Shown: positions 15,901-26,173 of the stretch, piece by piece | Layout of the letters: the number at the start of each line of letters is the position of its first letter | Numbering within the stretch: position 1 is the stretch's first letter | Origin: Alphaproteobacteria bacterium | Lineage (GTDB): Bacteria; Pseudomonadota; Alphaproteobacteria; Micropepsales; Micropepsaceae | DNA length: 64,000 nt | Reading direction: 5' to 3' | Assembly: GCA_028871795.1 (NCBI GenBank) | Contig: JAGWMG010000005.1 | Coordinates: 124,001 to 188,000, forward strand | Made by a program: the position numbers and the translations under genes | The notes under the pieces: generated by a model | The model's input: only the letters and a program-made list of their open reading frames with translations | What the model was told of the DNA's origin: nothing | Database searches by the model: none

Positions 15901-16992
15901 ATGTTCCATTTTCTTTTCTTACTCCCTCATGCGGATCAGTACGCGCTGCTGCGCCTGACCAAATATCTCACCTTCCGTTCGGGGGGGGCGGTGCTGACGG
16001 CGCTGTTCGTCGCTTTCTGGATCGGGCCGGCGCTCATCCGCTGGCTGAAGGTCAAGCAGGGCAAGGGGCAGCCGATCCGCAGCGACGGCCCGCAGCGCCA
16101 CATCGTGGAGAAGCAGGGCACGCCGACGATGGGCGGCCTGCTCATCCTCATCCCGGTGCTGGTCGCGACGCTGCTGTGGGCCGACCTTTCGAATGCGTAT
16201 GTGTGGATCGTGATGCTGGTGACGCTGAGCTACGGCCTGCTCGGTTTTGCCGACGATTATCTGAAGGTCGCCAAGCGCTCGTCCCAGGGCGTCAGCGGAC
16301 GTTTGCGCCTGCTGGTCGAATTCGGCGTCGCCTTCCTGGCAACCTGGCTGATCATGCAGGTCGAGGCACCCGATCAGAGCGGTGTGCTGGCGGTTCCGTT
16401 CTTCAAGTCGGTGCTGCTTCAGTTGGGCTTGTGGTTCCTGCTGGTCGGCGGGTTCGTGATTGCCGGCGCGGCGAACGCGGTCAATTTTACGGATGGCCTG
16501 GACGGGTTGGCGATCATGCCGGTGATGATCGCGGCGGGCGCTTTTGTCCTCATCGCCTATCTCGTGGGCAACGAGAAATTCTCGACCTATCTGCAGCTCG
16601 ACTACATCAAGGACACGGGCGAGCTTGCGGTGTTCCTGGCGGCGCTGATCGGCGCCGGCCTCGGCTTCCTCTGGTACAACGCGCCGCCCGCGATGGTGTT
16701 CATGGGCGACACCGGCTCGCTGCCGCTGGGCGGCGCGCTCGGCGCGGTCGCCGTCGCGGTCAAGCACGAGATCGTGCTCGCCATTGTGGGCGGGCTGTTC
16801 GTGTTCGAAACCGTCTCGGTGATCGTGCAGGTGATTTCGTTCAAGCTGACGGGCAAGCGCGTCTTCCGCATGGCGCCGATCCATCATCATTACGAACAGT
16901 TGGGCTGGAAGGAACCGACCATCGTCATCCGCTTCTGGATCGTCGCCGTCGTGCTGGCGCTGGTAGGCCTAGCCACGCTGAAGTTGAGGTGA
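15901..16992 (+). CDS. mraY: Phospho-N-acetylmuramoyl-pentapeptide transferase
   Basis: MraY transfers phospho-MurNAc-pentapeptide from UDP to undecaprenyl phosphate, making lipid I in the inner membrane. The 363-residue protein has about ten hydrophobic segments. Catalytic and Mg-binding motifs are present: [21 protein letters not shown] (the Asp pair), [13 protein letters not shown] and the HHHYE loop in [15 protein letters not shown]. The length is the family norm. It is preceded by a GGAAAAAG site and is followed seven bases later by murD. Confidence 0.97.
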   Translation: MFHFLFLLPHADQYALLRLTKYLTFRSGGAVLTALFVAFWIGPALIRWLKVKQGKGQPIRSDGPQRHIVEKQGTPTMGGLLILIPVLVATLLWADLSNAYVWIVMLVTLSYGLLGFADDYLKVAKRSSQGVSGRLRLLVEFGVAFLATWLIMQVEAPDQSGVLAVPFFKSVLLQLGLWFLLVGGFVIAGAANAVNFTDGLDGLAIMPVMIAAGAFVLIAYLVGNEKFSTYLQLDYIKDTGELAVFLAALIGAGLGFLWYNAPPAMVFMGDTGSLPLGGALGAVAVAVKHEIVLAIVGGLFVFETVSVIVQVISFKLTGKRVFRMAPIHHHYEQLGWKEPTIVIRFWIVAVVLALVGLATLKLR

Positions 16993-16999
16993 GGCAGAC

Positions 17000-18400
17000 G
17001 TGATAGCGGTGCGCTCCTTCGCAGGCAGGCAGGTTGGCGTCTTCGGGCTGGCCCGTTCCGGACTGGCGGCCGTGCGCGCGCTGAAGGCGGGCGGCGCCAG
17101 GGCCGTCGCCTGGGACGACAAGGAAGCTCTGCGCGAAAGCGCGGCCGGCAAAGGCGCCGACGTTTCGGCGTGGCGCGATTGGCCGTGGGAGAACCTCGCC
17201 GCATTGGTGCTCAGCCCCGGCGTGCCATTCACTCATCCGCGGCCTCACGACATCGTCGCGAGGGCAAAGCAGGCGGGCGTCGCGGTGGTCGGCGACATCG
17301 AGTTGTTCGCCCGCGAAGTCGGGGCCGGAACGCCGCTGATCGCCGTCACCGGCACCAACGGCAAGTCCACGACCACCGCGCTGATCGGCCATATTCTCGC
17401 CGCCGCAGGATTCGACGCGCAGGTCGGCGGCAATATCGGCAAGCCTGCGCTCGAGCTTTCGCCGCCGCGCGCCAAGACGGTCTATGTGCTGGAAATCTCG
17501 TCCTACCAGATCGACCTGTCGCCCGGCCTCAGGCCCGACGTGACGGTTCTTTCCAACATCACGCCCGACCACATCGACCGCCACGGTTCGATGGACGGTT
17601 ATGTCTCGGTGAAGACCAGGCTGTTGCAGCAGACGACGAAATCGGGACTCAACGTGGTCGGCGTGGACGATTCCCACACTGCGGCGATCTTCACCAGACT
17701 CGCATCGAACGGCGGGCCGTCCTGTGTGCCGGTTTCGGTCGGCAAGGTCTTGGGCCGCGGCGTCTTCGTGCTCGACGGGGTGCTGTACGACGCGCAAAGC
17801 GAACGCGCGGCGAAGGTCATGGATTTGAGATCGGCCGAACATCTGCCGGGCGCGCACAATTGGCAGAACGCGGCGCTCGCCTATGCCGCCGCCAAGCCTT
17901 ACGCCAAGGACGCGCGTGTCATCGCCTCGGCGATCGCGGATTTTCCGGGGCTCGCCCATCGCATCGAGGATGTCGGGCGCATCGGCAAGGTTCGCTTCGT
18001 CAACGATTCCAAGGCCACCAATGCCGACGCCGCCGAGCACGCGCTGGCGTGCTTCGCGGATATCTTCTGGATCGCCGGCGGCCGGCCGAAGGAGGGCGGC
18101 ATCGCCTCGCTGGCGGCGCATTTCCCGCGCATCCGCAAGGCTTATCTGATCGGCGAGGCCGCGAACGCGTTTGCCGCCGCCCTCGAAGGCAAAGTCGCGT
18201 ACGAAATGTCCGGCACGCTGGAAAACGCGCTCGCCGCCGCCGCCGCCGCCGCCGCGCGGTCGCAGGCGTCCGCGCCGGTGGTCCTACTGTCGCCTGCGTG
18301 TGCCTCGTTCGATCAGTTCCGCGATTTCGAACAGCGCGGCGATGCTTTCCGCGCCCTGGTCGCCAAGCGCGCCGCGCAGCCGGTCCGGGAGGCGTTATGA
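17000..18400 (+). CDS. murD: UDP-MurNAc-L-alanine:D-glutamate ligase
   Basis: MurD adds D-glutamate to UDP-MurNAc-L-Ala. The 466 residues start with the Rossmann-like segment QVGVFGLARSGLAAVRAL and contain the ATP loop GTNGKSTTTALIGH, VLEISSYQIDL, NITPDHIDRHGSMDGY and the late NDSKATNADAAEHAL and GGRPKEGG motifs. The start codon is GTG, since no in-frame ATG lies nearby with a ribosome binding site. A run of Ala codons near the C-terminus (about 18240) comes from GCCGCCGCC repeats and could be length-variable. It overlaps ftsW by four bases. Confidence 0.95.
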   Translation: MIAVRSFAGRQVGVFGLARSGLAAVRALKAGGARAVAWDDKEALRESAAGKGADVSAWRDWPWENLAALVLSPGVPFTHPRPHDIVARAKQAGVAVVGDIELFAREVGAGTPLIAVTGTNGKSTTTALIGHILAAAGFDAQVGGNIGKPALELSPPRAKTVYVLEISSYQIDLSPGLRPDVTVLSNITPDHIDRHGSMDGYVSVKTRLLQQTTKSGLNVVGVDDSHTAAIFTRLASNGGPSCVPVSVGKVLGRGVFVLDGVLYDAQSERAAKVMDLRSAEHLPGAHNWQNAALAYAAAKPYAKDARVIASAIADFPGLAHRIEDVGRIGKVRFVNDSKATNADAAEHALACFADIFWIAGGRPKEGGIASLAAHFPRIRKAYLIGEAANAFAAALEGKVAYEMSGTLENALAAAAAAAARSQASAPVVLLSPACASFDQFRDFEQRGDAFRALVAKRAAQPVREAL

Positions 18401-19545
18401 ACCGAGCCGATCGCAGCGGCTTCTCCGACTGGTGGTGGACGGTGGATCGTCTGGCGCTCGCCACCATGCTCGCCTTGATCGCCATCGGCTTGATGCTCGC
18501 CTTTGCCGCCAGTCCGGCCGCCAGCGGCGGACCGCTGACCGAAGGCGATTTCCGTTACGCCGCCAAACAGATCGCCTTCGCCGCCATCGCGGTCGGACTG
18601 CTGGGCGGGACTTCGATGCTCGCGCCGTCGCAAGTGAAGCTTGCCGCCGCGCTGGTGTTTGCGCTGGCGCTGACCGGTTCGGCCGTCGTGCTGTTCGCCG
18701 GCACGGAAATCCTCGGCGCCCGGCGCTGGCTCGACCTCGGCTGGATGACGCTGCAGCCGTCGGAGTTCCTGAAGCCATCTTTTGCCGTGCTGGCGGCGGC
18801 GATCCTGGCCGAGCGCACGCCGACGCGAATTTCCAAGCCCGCCATCACAACGGTTTTGCTGCTGCCCACAATCGCCGTGCTGCTGCTGCAACCCGACGTC
18901 GGCCAGACCTTCCTGGTGCTGGCGTTGTGGGCGGCGCTGCTGTTCTTCGCCGGCATGGCGCTCAAATGGATATGGATGATCGGCGGCGGTTCGGCCGGGC
19001 TTGGCGCGCTCGCCTATCTTCTCTTTCCGCATGTGCATCATCGCGTGGCGCAGTTCCTCAATCCCGAGCAGACCGGCTACCAGGCGGGGCTGTCGCTCAA
19101 GGCTTTCGCGCATGGCGGCCTTCTCGGCGTGGGACCGGGCGCCGGTACGATCAAATACCGCCTGCCGGATGCGCATTCCGATTTCATCTATGCGGTGGCC
19201 GGCGAGGAGTTCGGGCTCGCCCTGTGCGCCGTCATCGCGCTGCTGTTCTGCGTGCTGGCCGTCAGGCTGCTGCTGCGTTCGGCGGCGGCGCGCGAGCCTT
19301 TCGCGCAGCTCGCGGGCGCGGGCTTGGCGATCGTCGTTGCCTTGCAGGCGTTCATCAACATGGGCGTGGCCGTCAGTCTGTTGCCGGCGAAGGGCATGAC
19401 GCTGCCATTTATTTCGTACGGCGGCTCGTCGCTGTTCGCCGTGGCGCTGACCATGGGCTTCGCGCTGGCGCTCATCCGCCGGCGGCCGCAGATCGCGTCT
19501 CGCGACAAGCCGCTGTTCGCGTTCCTCTCGGGGGCGCGGGCATGA
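18397..19545 (+). CDS. ftsW: Septal peptidoglycan glycosyltransferase FtsW
   Basis: FtsW is the SEDS-family polymerase that strings lipid II into glycan strands at the septum together with FtsI. The 382-residue protein has about ten membrane segments, beginning after RSGFSDWWWTVDRL. SEDS hallmarks are ARRWLDLGWMTLQPSEFLKPSF, the large periplasmic loop with GVGPGAGTIKYRLPDAHSDFIYAVAGEEFG, and the C-terminal KGMTLPFISYGGSSLFA. The Asp in PDAHSDF is the conserved catalytic-loop residue. Four-base overlaps tie it to murD and murG. Confidence 0.95.
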   Translation: MNRADRSGFSDWWWTVDRLALATMLALIAIGLMLAFAASPAASGGPLTEGDFRYAAKQIAFAAIAVGLLGGTSMLAPSQVKLAAALVFALALTGSAVVLFAGTEILGARRWLDLGWMTLQPSEFLKPSFAVLAAAILAERTPTRISKPAITTVLLLPTIAVLLLQPDVGQTFLVLALWAALLFFAGMALKWIWMIGGGSAGLGALAYLLFPHVHHRVAQFLNPEQTGYQAGLSLKAFAHGGLLGVGPGAGTIKYRLPDAHSDFIYAVAGEEFGLALCAVIALLFCVLAVRLLLRSAAAREPFAQLAGAGLAIVVALQAFINMGVAVSLLPAKGMTLPFISYGGSSLFAVALTMGFALALIRRRPQIASRDKPLFAFLSGARA

Positions 19546-20633
19546 CGACGATCGTGCTCTCGGCCGGCGGCACGGGCGGCCATCTGTTTCCGGCGCAGGC
19601 GCTGGCGGGCGAGCTGGTCCGCCGCGGCAAGAAGATCGTCGTGATGACGGATTCGCGCGGCCGCGGCTACGCCGGCGCCTTTCCTGGCGCGCGCCTCGAG
19701 ATCGTGCCCTCGGCGGCCTTCTCTGACCGTTCCATCCTGGGCCTTCTCAGCGCTCCCTTCGAGATTGTCGCCGGCATCGTCGTGTCGCTGTGGAAACTGG
19801 CGGCCATCCGCCCCAAGGCGGTGATCGGCTTCGGCGGCTATCCCAGCCTGCCGGTGATGATAGCGGCCTGCGTCGCGCGCTTTCCGACCGCCGTCCTGGC
19901 GCCCGACGCCATGCTCGGGCGCGCCAATCGCCTGGTGGCCAATCACGTGCGCGTCATCGCCGCGAATTTTCCGCTGGTGCGCTTCCTGCCGAAGGATATG
20001 TCGAAGGTGGTTTACACCGGTAATCCGCTGCGTCCCGAGGTGATCGCGCTGGCCGGCGCGGCGTATCACGCGCCCGCGGGAGACCATCTGCTGCGTCTGC
20101 TGGTCTTCGGCGGCAGCCAGGGTGCACACGTCTTCAGCGAAGTCGTGCCGGCCGCGGTCGCGCTCCTGTCGGCGCCGACGAAGTCGCGCCTCGACATCGT
20201 CCAGCAGTGCCGGCCGGAGGACATGGAGTGCGTGCGTTCCGCCTATGCCGCGGCGAACGTGAAGGCCGTGCTTGCGGCTTTCTTCAGGGATCTGCCCGAG
20301 CGCATGGCATGGGCGCATCTCGTTGTCGCGCGCTCCGGCGCGGGGACGGTCAGCGAGCTTGCCGTCATCGGCCGGCCGGCGATCCTGGTGCCGCTGCCCC
20401 ACGCGCTCGACGACAACCAAACCCCGAATGCCGACGCGCTCGCCAATGCCGGCGGCGGCTGGCGTGTGGCGCAAGGAGATTTCACGCCGCAGAAACTCGC
20501 CGGCATGCTCGAGGCTGCTTTTGCCGATCCCGCGGCGTTGGCGAGATGCGCCGCGGCCGCGCGCGCCCTGGCGAAACCGGATGCCACGCTGCGCCTCGCC
20601 GATCTGGTGGAAAAGCTGGAGGGTGCCGCATGA
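19542..20633 (+). CDS. murG: Lipid II synthase (UDP-GlcNAc transferase) MurG
   Basis: MurG adds GlcNAc to lipid I on the inner face of the cytoplasmic membrane, completing lipid II. The 363-residue GT-B enzyme shows the glycine-rich loop [16 protein letters not shown] at residues 6-21, a second one in [13 protein letters not shown], a third in [16 protein letters not shown], and the nucleotide-sugar segment [34 protein letters not shown]. All are standard. It sits between ftsW and murC with four-base overlaps on both sides. Confidence 0.96.
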   Translation: MTTIVLSAGGTGGHLFPAQALAGELVRRGKKIVVMTDSRGRGYAGAFPGARLEIVPSAAFSDRSILGLLSAPFEIVAGIVVSLWKLAAIRPKAVIGFGGYPSLPVMIAACVARFPTAVLAPDAMLGRANRLVANHVRVIAANFPLVRFLPKDMSKVVYTGNPLRPEVIALAGAAYHAPAGDHLLRLLVFGGSQGAHVFSEVVPAAVALLSAPTKSRLDIVQQCRPEDMECVRSAYAAANVKAVLAAFFRDLPERMAWAHLVVARSGAGTVSELAVIGRPAILVPLPHALDDNQTPNADALANAGGGWRVAQGDFTPQKLAGMLEAAFADPAALARCAAAARALAKPDATLRLADLVEKLEGAA

Positions 20634-22060
20634 TAAAGCCCGTCCGCACCCGCGTTCCCCTCGGCATCGGTGCGATCCACTTCATCGGCATCGGCGGCAT
20701 CGGCATGAGCGGCATTGCCGAGATCATGCACAATCTGCGCTACAGGGTCCAAGGGTCCGATGTCGCGGAAAACGCCAACGTCAAGCGTCTGCGGGCCATG
20801 GGCATTTCCGTCGCCGTCGGCCACGCGGCCGACAATCTCAGGGACGCCCAGGTGGTCGTCTATTCCTCCGCCGTGAAGACCGGCAACGTGGAATTCGATG
20901 CGGCGCGCGTGAAAGGCTTGCCGCTGGTGCGCCGCGCCGAGATGCTGGCCGAGATCATGCGCCTGAAGTCCTGCATCGCGGTGGCCGGCACCAACGGCAA
21001 GACCACGACCACGACCATGATCGCGGCGCTTCTGGACGCGGGCGGGATCGATCCCACTGTCGTCAACGGCGGCATCATCAATGCCTACGGCACCAATGCG
21101 CGGCTCGGCGAGGGCGAGTGGGTGGTGGTGGAGGCCGACGAAAGCGACGGCACCTTCCTGCGTTTGCCTGCCATGGTCGCCGTCGTCACCAACGCCGATC
21201 CCGACCACCTCGATTATTACGTCACCTTCGACAGGTTGCGCGACGCGTTCCAGCGTTTCGTCGAGAACGTGCCTTTCTACGGTTTTGCGGTGCTGTGCAT
21301 CGATCATCCCGAAGTGCAGGCGATGGTGGGGCGCATCGTCGACCGCCGGCTCGTCACCTACGGCTTGTCCCCGCAGGCCGACGTGCGGGCCGTCAACGTT
21401 AGTTTTTCCGAAGGCGCCTCGCATTTCGACGTCGCCTTCACCGACCGCCTCAAGGACGCCGAGACGCGTCTCGAGAATCTGCTGCTGCCGATGCCTGGCG
21501 AGCACAACGTGCAGAATTCGCTGGCCGCGCTCGCCGTGGCGCGCGAACTGGGCGTGCCCGACGAGACCATCCGCCGCGCGCTTGGCGCCTTCAAGGGCGT
21601 CAAGCGGCGTTTCACCAAGGTCGGCGAGTGGAACGGCGCCGCCATCATCGACGATTACGCCCACAACCCGTTCAAGATCGCCGCGGCGCTCAAGGCCGCG
21701 CGCCAGGCTTATGGCGGACCCATCGTCGCCGTGGTCCAGCCGCACCGTTACACGCGCCTGCGCGACACCTTCGAACAGTACGCGAAATGCCTCAACGATG
21801 CCGACGTGGCGGTGATTGCGCCGGTTTATCCGGCCGGCGAACAGCCCATCGAAGGCTTCAATCGCGATACTTATGCGGAGGCCCTGCGCGCCCACGGCCA
21901 TCGCAACGTTCACACCATCGAGGGCGACGCCGATTTCGCCGCCGTGGTGGCGCCTCATGCCAAGCCGGGCGGCGCCATCGTCTGCCTTGGCGCGGGATCG
22001 ATCACCCAATGGGCGCATGACTTGCAAGGCGCACTCGAAAAGCTGGAGGGCAAGGCGTGA
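20630..22060 (+). CDS. murC: UDP-MurNAc:L-alanine ligase
   Basis: MurC joins L-alanine to UDP-MurNAc, the first amino-acid addition of the cytosolic pathway. The 476-residue protein opens with the [17 protein letters not shown] motif (about residues 20-36), then the ATP loop [14 protein letters not shown] (about 117-130), [22 protein letters not shown] and the C-terminal [14 protein letters not shown]. The length is typical. Its ATG overlaps the stop of murG, and its stop is shared with the start region of murB. Confidence 0.97.
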   Translation: MIKPVRTRVPLGIGAIHFIGIGGIGMSGIAEIMHNLRYRVQGSDVAENANVKRLRAMGISVAVGHAADNLRDAQVVVYSSAVKTGNVEFDAARVKGLPLVRRAEMLAEIMRLKSCIAVAGTNGKTTTTTMIAALLDAGGIDPTVVNGGIINAYGTNARLGEGEWVVVEADESDGTFLRLPAMVAVVTNADPDHLDYYVTFDRLRDAFQRFVENVPFYGFAVLCIDHPEVQAMVGRIVDRRLVTYGLSPQADVRAVNVSFSEGASHFDVAFTDRLKDAETRLENLLLPMPGEHNVQNSLAALAVARELGVPDETIRRALGAFKGVKRRFTKVGEWNGAAIIDDYAHNPFKIAAALKAARQAYGGPIVAVVQPHRYTRLRDTFEQYAKCLNDADVAVIAPVYPAGEQPIEGFNRDTYAEALRAHGHRNVHTIEGDADFAAVVAPHAKPGGAIVCLGAGSITQWAHDLQGALEKLEGKA

Positions 22061-22959
22061 TGATGTCCCGTCCCTGCGATGCCCTTCCTCCCGTGCGCGG
22101 CAGCTACACCCATGGCGCGGCCCTGAAGGACCTCGTGTGGTTCCGCGCCGGCGGTCCGGCGGAAGTGCTCTTCCGTCCCGTCGATGCCGACGATCTGGCG
22201 ACGTTCCTCGCCGCCAAGCCGCGCGACATGCGCGTCAGTGTGATCGGCGTCGGCTCCAATCTGCTGGTGCGCGACGGCGGCATCCCCGGCGTGGTGATCC
22301 GCCTTCCGGCGGCGTTCGGCAGGGTTTTCCTCGCCGGTACGCGGTTGCGCGCCGGTGCCGCCGCGCTCGACTCCGCCGTGGCCCGCGCCGCGGCCGACGG
22401 CGGCATCGCGGGGCTCGAATTCCTGCGCGGCGTGCCGGGCACCATCGGCGGCGCGCTCAAGATGAATGCGGGCTGCTACGGCTGCGAGATCAGGGACGTC
22501 CTCATCGAGGCGACGGCGATCGACGGGCAAGGCAACAAGCATGTGCTTTCCGTTGCCGACATGGGCTTCGTCTATCGAAAATCCTCGGTGCCGGAAGACT
22601 TCATCTTCGTCGAAGCCGTCCTCGAAGGCGTGAGAGACGAACCCGCCGCGGTCCGCGCCCGCATGGACGCGCTCGTCGCGGAACGCGAAGCCACCCAGCC
22701 GGTGAAATCGAAGACCGGCGGTTCGACCTTCAAGAACCCACCCGGACACCAGGCTTGGCGGTTGATCGACGAGGCGGGCTGCCGCGGGCTGCGGCACGGC
22801 GCCGCCCAGGTATCCGAAAAGCACTGCAATTTCCTCATCAACACCGGCGAGGCGACGGCCGCCGACATCGAAGCGCTGGGCGAAGAGGTCCGCGCCCGGG
22901 TGAAGGCGAGGTTCGGCATCGACCTCGAATGGGAAATCAAGCGGGTAGGTGTGGCATGA
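22057..22959 (+). CDS. murB: UDP-N-acetylenolpyruvoylglucosamine reductase
   Basis: MurB is the FAD-dependent NADPH enzyme that makes UDP-MurNAc. The 300-residue protein shows the FAD-binding [44 protein letters not shown], the active-site Ser in [10 protein letters not shown], and the C-terminal [13 protein letters not shown]. The short form without the extra C-terminal module matches alphaproteobacterial type enzymes. Three starts are possible: GTG at 22057, ATG at 22060 and ATG at 22063. GTG has the best spacing (seven bases) from GGAGG at 22045-22049. The four-base overlap with murC fits coupling. Confidence 0.95.
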   Translation: MMMSRPCDALPPVRGSYTHGAALKDLVWFRAGGPAEVLFRPVDADDLATFLAAKPRDMRVSVIGVGSNLLVRDGGIPGVVIRLPAAFGRVFLAGTRLRAGAAALDSAVARAAADGGIAGLEFLRGVPGTIGGALKMNAGCYGCEIRDVLIEATAIDGQGNKHVLSVADMGFVYRKSSVPEDFIFVEAVLEGVRDEPAAVRARMDALVAEREATQPVKSKTGGSTFKNPPGHQAWRLIDEAGCRGLRHGAAQVSEKHCNFLINTGEATAADIEALGEEVRARVKARFGIDLEWEIKRVGVA

Positions 22960-23879
22960 CGATTGCGCGCGTGGCGGTTCTTCTCGGCGGACGTTCGGCG
23001 GAGCGCGAAGTCAGCCTGACGTCTGGCAAAGGTTGCGCCGACGCGCTGCGCGAGGAAGGTTTCGACGCGGTGGAAATCGACCCGCAAACATCCGATCTCG
23101 CCGCCCAGCTCAACGCCGCCAGGCCGGACGTCGTGTTCAACGCGCTGCACGGCCGCTGGGGCGAGGACGGTTGCGTGCAGGGCCTGCTCGAACTCCTGCG
23201 CATTCCCTACACCCATTCCGGCGTGCTCGCTTCCGCGCTCGCCATGCACAAGCAGCGCGCCAAGGACGTGTTCCGCGCCGCCGGGCTGCCGCTGGTCAAA
23301 TCCATCGTCGCCGACCGCCGCGCCGCCGCTGCCGGTCATCTGATGGAACCGCCTTACGTCATAAAGCCGGTGAACGAGGGTTCCTCGGTCGGCGTCTTCA
23401 TCATCCGCAAGGGCGATAACCGTCCGCCCGCCGCGCTGGGCAGCGACAAATGGACTCTCAGCGACGAGATGATGGTCGAGGAATTCGTGTCGGGCCGCGA
23501 ACTCACCGTCGCCGTGATGGGAACGCGCGCCCTGGCCGTCACCGAAATCACCACCAATCTCGAATTCTACGATTACGAAGCCAAATATGCCGCCGGCGGT
23601 TCGCTTCACACGCTGCCGGCGAAGATTCCCGCCGCCGTCGCCGACGAGGCGATGCGCCTCGCCGAACGCGCCCACGCGGCGCTGGGCTGCCGCGGCGTCT
23701 CGCGCACCGATTTTCGCTACGACGACACGGCGGGGAAGCATCGCCTGGTGGTGCTGGAAACCAACACCCAGCCCGGCATGACGCCGACCTCGCTGGTTCC
23801 CGAACAGGCGGCGTTGAACGGCATGAGCTACCGCGAACTGTGCCGCTGGATCGTGGAGGATGCTTCGTGCGATCGGTGA
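22956..23879 (+). CDS. ddl: D-alanine:D-alanine ligase
   Basis: This ATP-grasp enzyme makes the D-Ala-D-Ala dipeptide used by MurF. The 307 residues start [20 protein letters not shown], with the Glu-Ser pair of the N-terminal substrate loop. They continue with [33 protein letters not shown] (ATP loop) and the metal-binding end [20 protein letters not shown]. The length fits DdlB. It overlaps murB by four bases, and the ftsQ start lies inside its 3' end. Confidence 0.95.
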   Translation: MTIARVAVLLGGRSAEREVSLTSGKGCADALREEGFDAVEIDPQTSDLAAQLNAARPDVVFNALHGRWGEDGCVQGLLELLRIPYTHSGVLASALAMHKQRAKDVFRAAGLPLVKSIVADRRAAAAGHLMEPPYVIKPVNEGSSVGVFIIRKGDNRPPAALGSDKWTLSDEMMVEEFVSGRELTVAVMGTRALAVTEITTNLEFYDYEAKYAAGGSLHTLPAKIPAAVADEAMRLAERAHAALGCRGVSRTDFRYDDTAGKHRLVVLETNTQPGMTPTSLVPEQAALNGMSYRELCRWIVEDASCDR

Positions 23880-24811
23880 GCCAAGCGCAGAAAAGCCGTG
23901 AGGGGCGCGCCCGGCAGGGCCGCTCGCGGGCCCGCGGCGTCACGCGCGGCGCCGCGCAACAGACGTTCGGCCGCCGCAAGAAATCGTCCGGCGGTCCGCT
24001 CTCGCGCCTGTTCGCGTCCCTGCGTGCGGTGCTGAGCGTTCGCTACCCGATGCTGGTGATGACGCTGGGCCTCATCCTGTTGACGGCGCTCGCGGCCCTG
24101 TTCGCCAGCGGCGTGATCGGGCGCAGCATCCACCGCACCAATGCGGCCGTCGATGCGGTCATCGCCGATGCGGGGTTCGGCATTTCCAGGCTGCACCTCG
24201 GCGGCAATGTCCGCACCGCGCCGGCGACCATCCAGGCGGCTTTGGGCTTCGAGCCCGGCCAGTCGATTTTTACGGCGGACCTGCAGGACGCGCGCGCCCG
24301 GCTGCTCAGGCTTCCCTGGGTGGCGAAGGCCGAGGTCAAGCGCCGCTATCCCGACGACATCAGCGTACGGATTGTCGAGAAGCAGCCGTTCGCGCGCTGG
24401 CAATCGCTGTCGGGACTTTACGTCGTGGAGCGCTCCGGGGGCCTCATCACCGACAAGGACCTTGGGCCGTTCGGCAAGCTGCCTCTGCTCGCCGGCGACG
24501 GCGCCCCCAAGGTTGCGGCGGAGTTTGTTGACGCCGTGGCCCAGCACCGCGCCATCGTGGCGCGCGTCCAGGCCTATCAGTATCAGTCGCGGCGGCGTTG
24601 GAATCTTCTGCTGGACGACGGCGTGATCGTGAAGCTGCCCGAGACCGGCTGGCGAAAACAGCTCGACGCCCTGGAATATCTCATCGTCGACAAGGGAATC
24701 TTGGAGCACGACCTGGCGGAAATCGATCTCAGGTCCCCCTTGCATTATTTCTTCGTCACCAAGTCTGGTGAGCAGAAGGAGAAAAAAATCGAACGCGGGA
24801 GAGCGATCTGA
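23867..24811 (+). CDS. ftsQ: Cell division protein FtsQ
   Basis: FtsQ is a bitopic membrane scaffold that recruits FtsL, FtsB and the FtsWI synthase. From the GTG at 23867, which is seven bases after GGAGG, the product has 314 residues. It has a long, very basic cytoplasmic tail (1-58, rich in Arg and Gly), one membrane segment at about 61-84, a POTRA domain at about 100-165 (beginning [27 protein letters not shown] is the family pattern) and a FtsQ beta domain ending SPLHYFFV. The frame overlaps ddl by 13 bases. A later GTG at 23876 lacks good spacing. Confidence 0.93.
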   Translation: MRSVSQAQKSREGRARQGRSRARGVTRGAAQQTFGRRKKSSGGPLSRLFASLRAVLSVRYPMLVMTLGLILLTALAALFASGVIGRSIHRTNAAVDAVIADAGFGISRLHLGGNVRTAPATIQAALGFEPGQSIFTADLQDARARLLRLPWVAKAEVKRRYPDDISVRIVEKQPFARWQSLSGLYVVERSGGLITDKDLGPFGKLPLLAGDGAPKVAAEFVDAVAQHRAIVARVQAYQYQSRRRWNLLLDDGVIVKLPETGWRKQLDALEYLIVDKGILEHDLAEIDLRSPLHYFFVTKSGEQKEKKIERGRAI

Positions 24812-26091
24812 TGGGCGAAGCGGTGCGTCTGAAGACGGGCGGCGAGATACCGGCTTTTCGTCCGGGGCTGGTGGCGGCGCTCGACATCGGCTCGTCGAAA
24901 GTCGTCTGCCTGATCGCGCGCGCGGAACAAGGCGCATTGCGCATCTTGGGCGCGGCGCTGCGTGAAAGCCAGGGCCTGCGCGCCGCCACGGTGACCAGCT
25001 TGGCGCTTGCCGAGGAATCGATCCGCGAATGCGTGGCGGCGGCGGAGAACACGGCGGATGCGCGCATCCAGAACGTGCTGGTTTCGGTGAGTTGCGGCAG
25101 TCCCATGAGCGTCACCTCGCGCACCACCATGGCATTGGACGGCGCCCTGGTGTCGGACGCGCATCTGCGCGAATTGCTGGCCGAGGGCCGCGCCAAATGC
25201 GTGGCCGAGGGCTACGACATCATTCAACCCGCGCCCACCAGCTACGTGGTGGACGAAGCGCGCGGCGTGCGCGACCCGTCGGGCATGTTCGGCCAGCGGA
25301 TCGGCGTGGCGATGCATGCGGTGGCGGTCAAGCCTTCGCCGCTGGCGAATCTGAAGCTGGCCGTCGAACGCTGCCATCTGAACGTCGCCGCCACGCTGTT
25401 CGCGCCGTTCGCCAGCGGACTTGCGATCCTCACCGACGACGAGAAGCAGCTTGGCGCCACGGTGATCGACATGGGCGGCGGCGTCACCTCCATCGCCGTG
25501 TTCCTCGAAGGCCATCTGGTGCACGCCGACGTGGTCCCGATCGGCGGCCAGCAGGTGACGGACGATCTCGCTCGCATGCTGGCGGCGCCGCTGTCGGCGG
25601 CGGAGCGGGCGAAGGTTCTCTACGGCGCGGCGCTGGGCGATCTCGAGGTCGGCGCCGACGTCGTGGCGGTGCCGCAGATGGGCGAAGAAGGCGACGAAAA
25701 CGACTTGCGGGTGCCGCGCTCCATGCTGACCCGCATCATCCAGGCACGGCTGGAAGAGATTTTCGCCGAAGTGCAGACACGCTTGCGGGCCTCCGGCTAC
25801 GACGTTGCCGCCGGCCGCAGAGTCGTGCTCACCGGCGGCGGCTGTCAGCTTGCGGGCGTGCGCGAATTGGCCGGCCGGATGCTCAACAAGCAGGTGCGGA
25901 TCGGCCGGCCGCAGAGTTTCGCCGGGCTGCCGGCGTCGTCGGCGGGTCCCGATTACGCGACGGGCGTCGGCTTGCTCATGGCGGGCGCGACGATGCCGCC
26001 GGACGTCCTCAATCCGGAAAACATAGCGTCGCAGACGGAAACCGGCTCCAAAGGGTGGCTATACCGGTTGACCCGTGGGCTGTTCGGATGA
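24811..26091 (+). CDS. ftsA: Cell division ATPase FtsA
   Basis: FtsA is an actin-like protein that tethers FtsZ to the membrane. The 426-residue protein shows the actin-fold phosphate loop AALDIGSSKVVCLIAR (about residues 26-41), the second loop VIDMGGGVTSIAVF, and GGGCQLAGVRELAGRML. The extreme C-terminus GWLYRLTRGLFG is an amphipathic membrane-targeting helix typical of FtsA. Its ATG shares a base with the ftsQ stop (TGATG). An 82-bp gap with its own strong ribosome binding site separates it from ftsZ. Confidence 0.96.
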   Translation: MGEAVRLKTGGEIPAFRPGLVAALDIGSSKVVCLIARAEQGALRILGAALRESQGLRAATVTSLALAEESIRECVAAAENTADARIQNVLVSVSCGSPMSVTSRTTMALDGALVSDAHLRELLAEGRAKCVAEGYDIIQPAPTSYVVDEARGVRDPSGMFGQRIGVAMHAVAVKPSPLANLKLAVERCHLNVAATLFAPFASGLAILTDDEKQLGATVIDMGGGVTSIAVFLEGHLVHADVVPIGGQQVTDDLARMLAAPLSAAERAKVLYGAALGDLEVGADVVAVPQMGEEGDENDLRVPRSMLTRIIQARLEEIFAEVQTRLRASGYDVAAGRRVVLTGGGCQLAGVRELAGRMLNKQVRIGRPQSFAGLPASSAGPDYATGVGLLMAGATMPPDVLNPENIASQTETGSKGWLYRLTRGLFG

Positions 26092-26173
26092 TTCAACAAA
26101 TAAGAAAGTGATTCGTTGGGCGAAATGGTGAGTGCAATGGCGATGAAAAAGCGCGAAGCCAAGGAGAACAGAT

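Noticed and set aside
18236..18258. GCCGCCGCC run near the end of murD
   Set aside because: It is a simple codon repeat encoding alanines within an intact gene, not a separate element.
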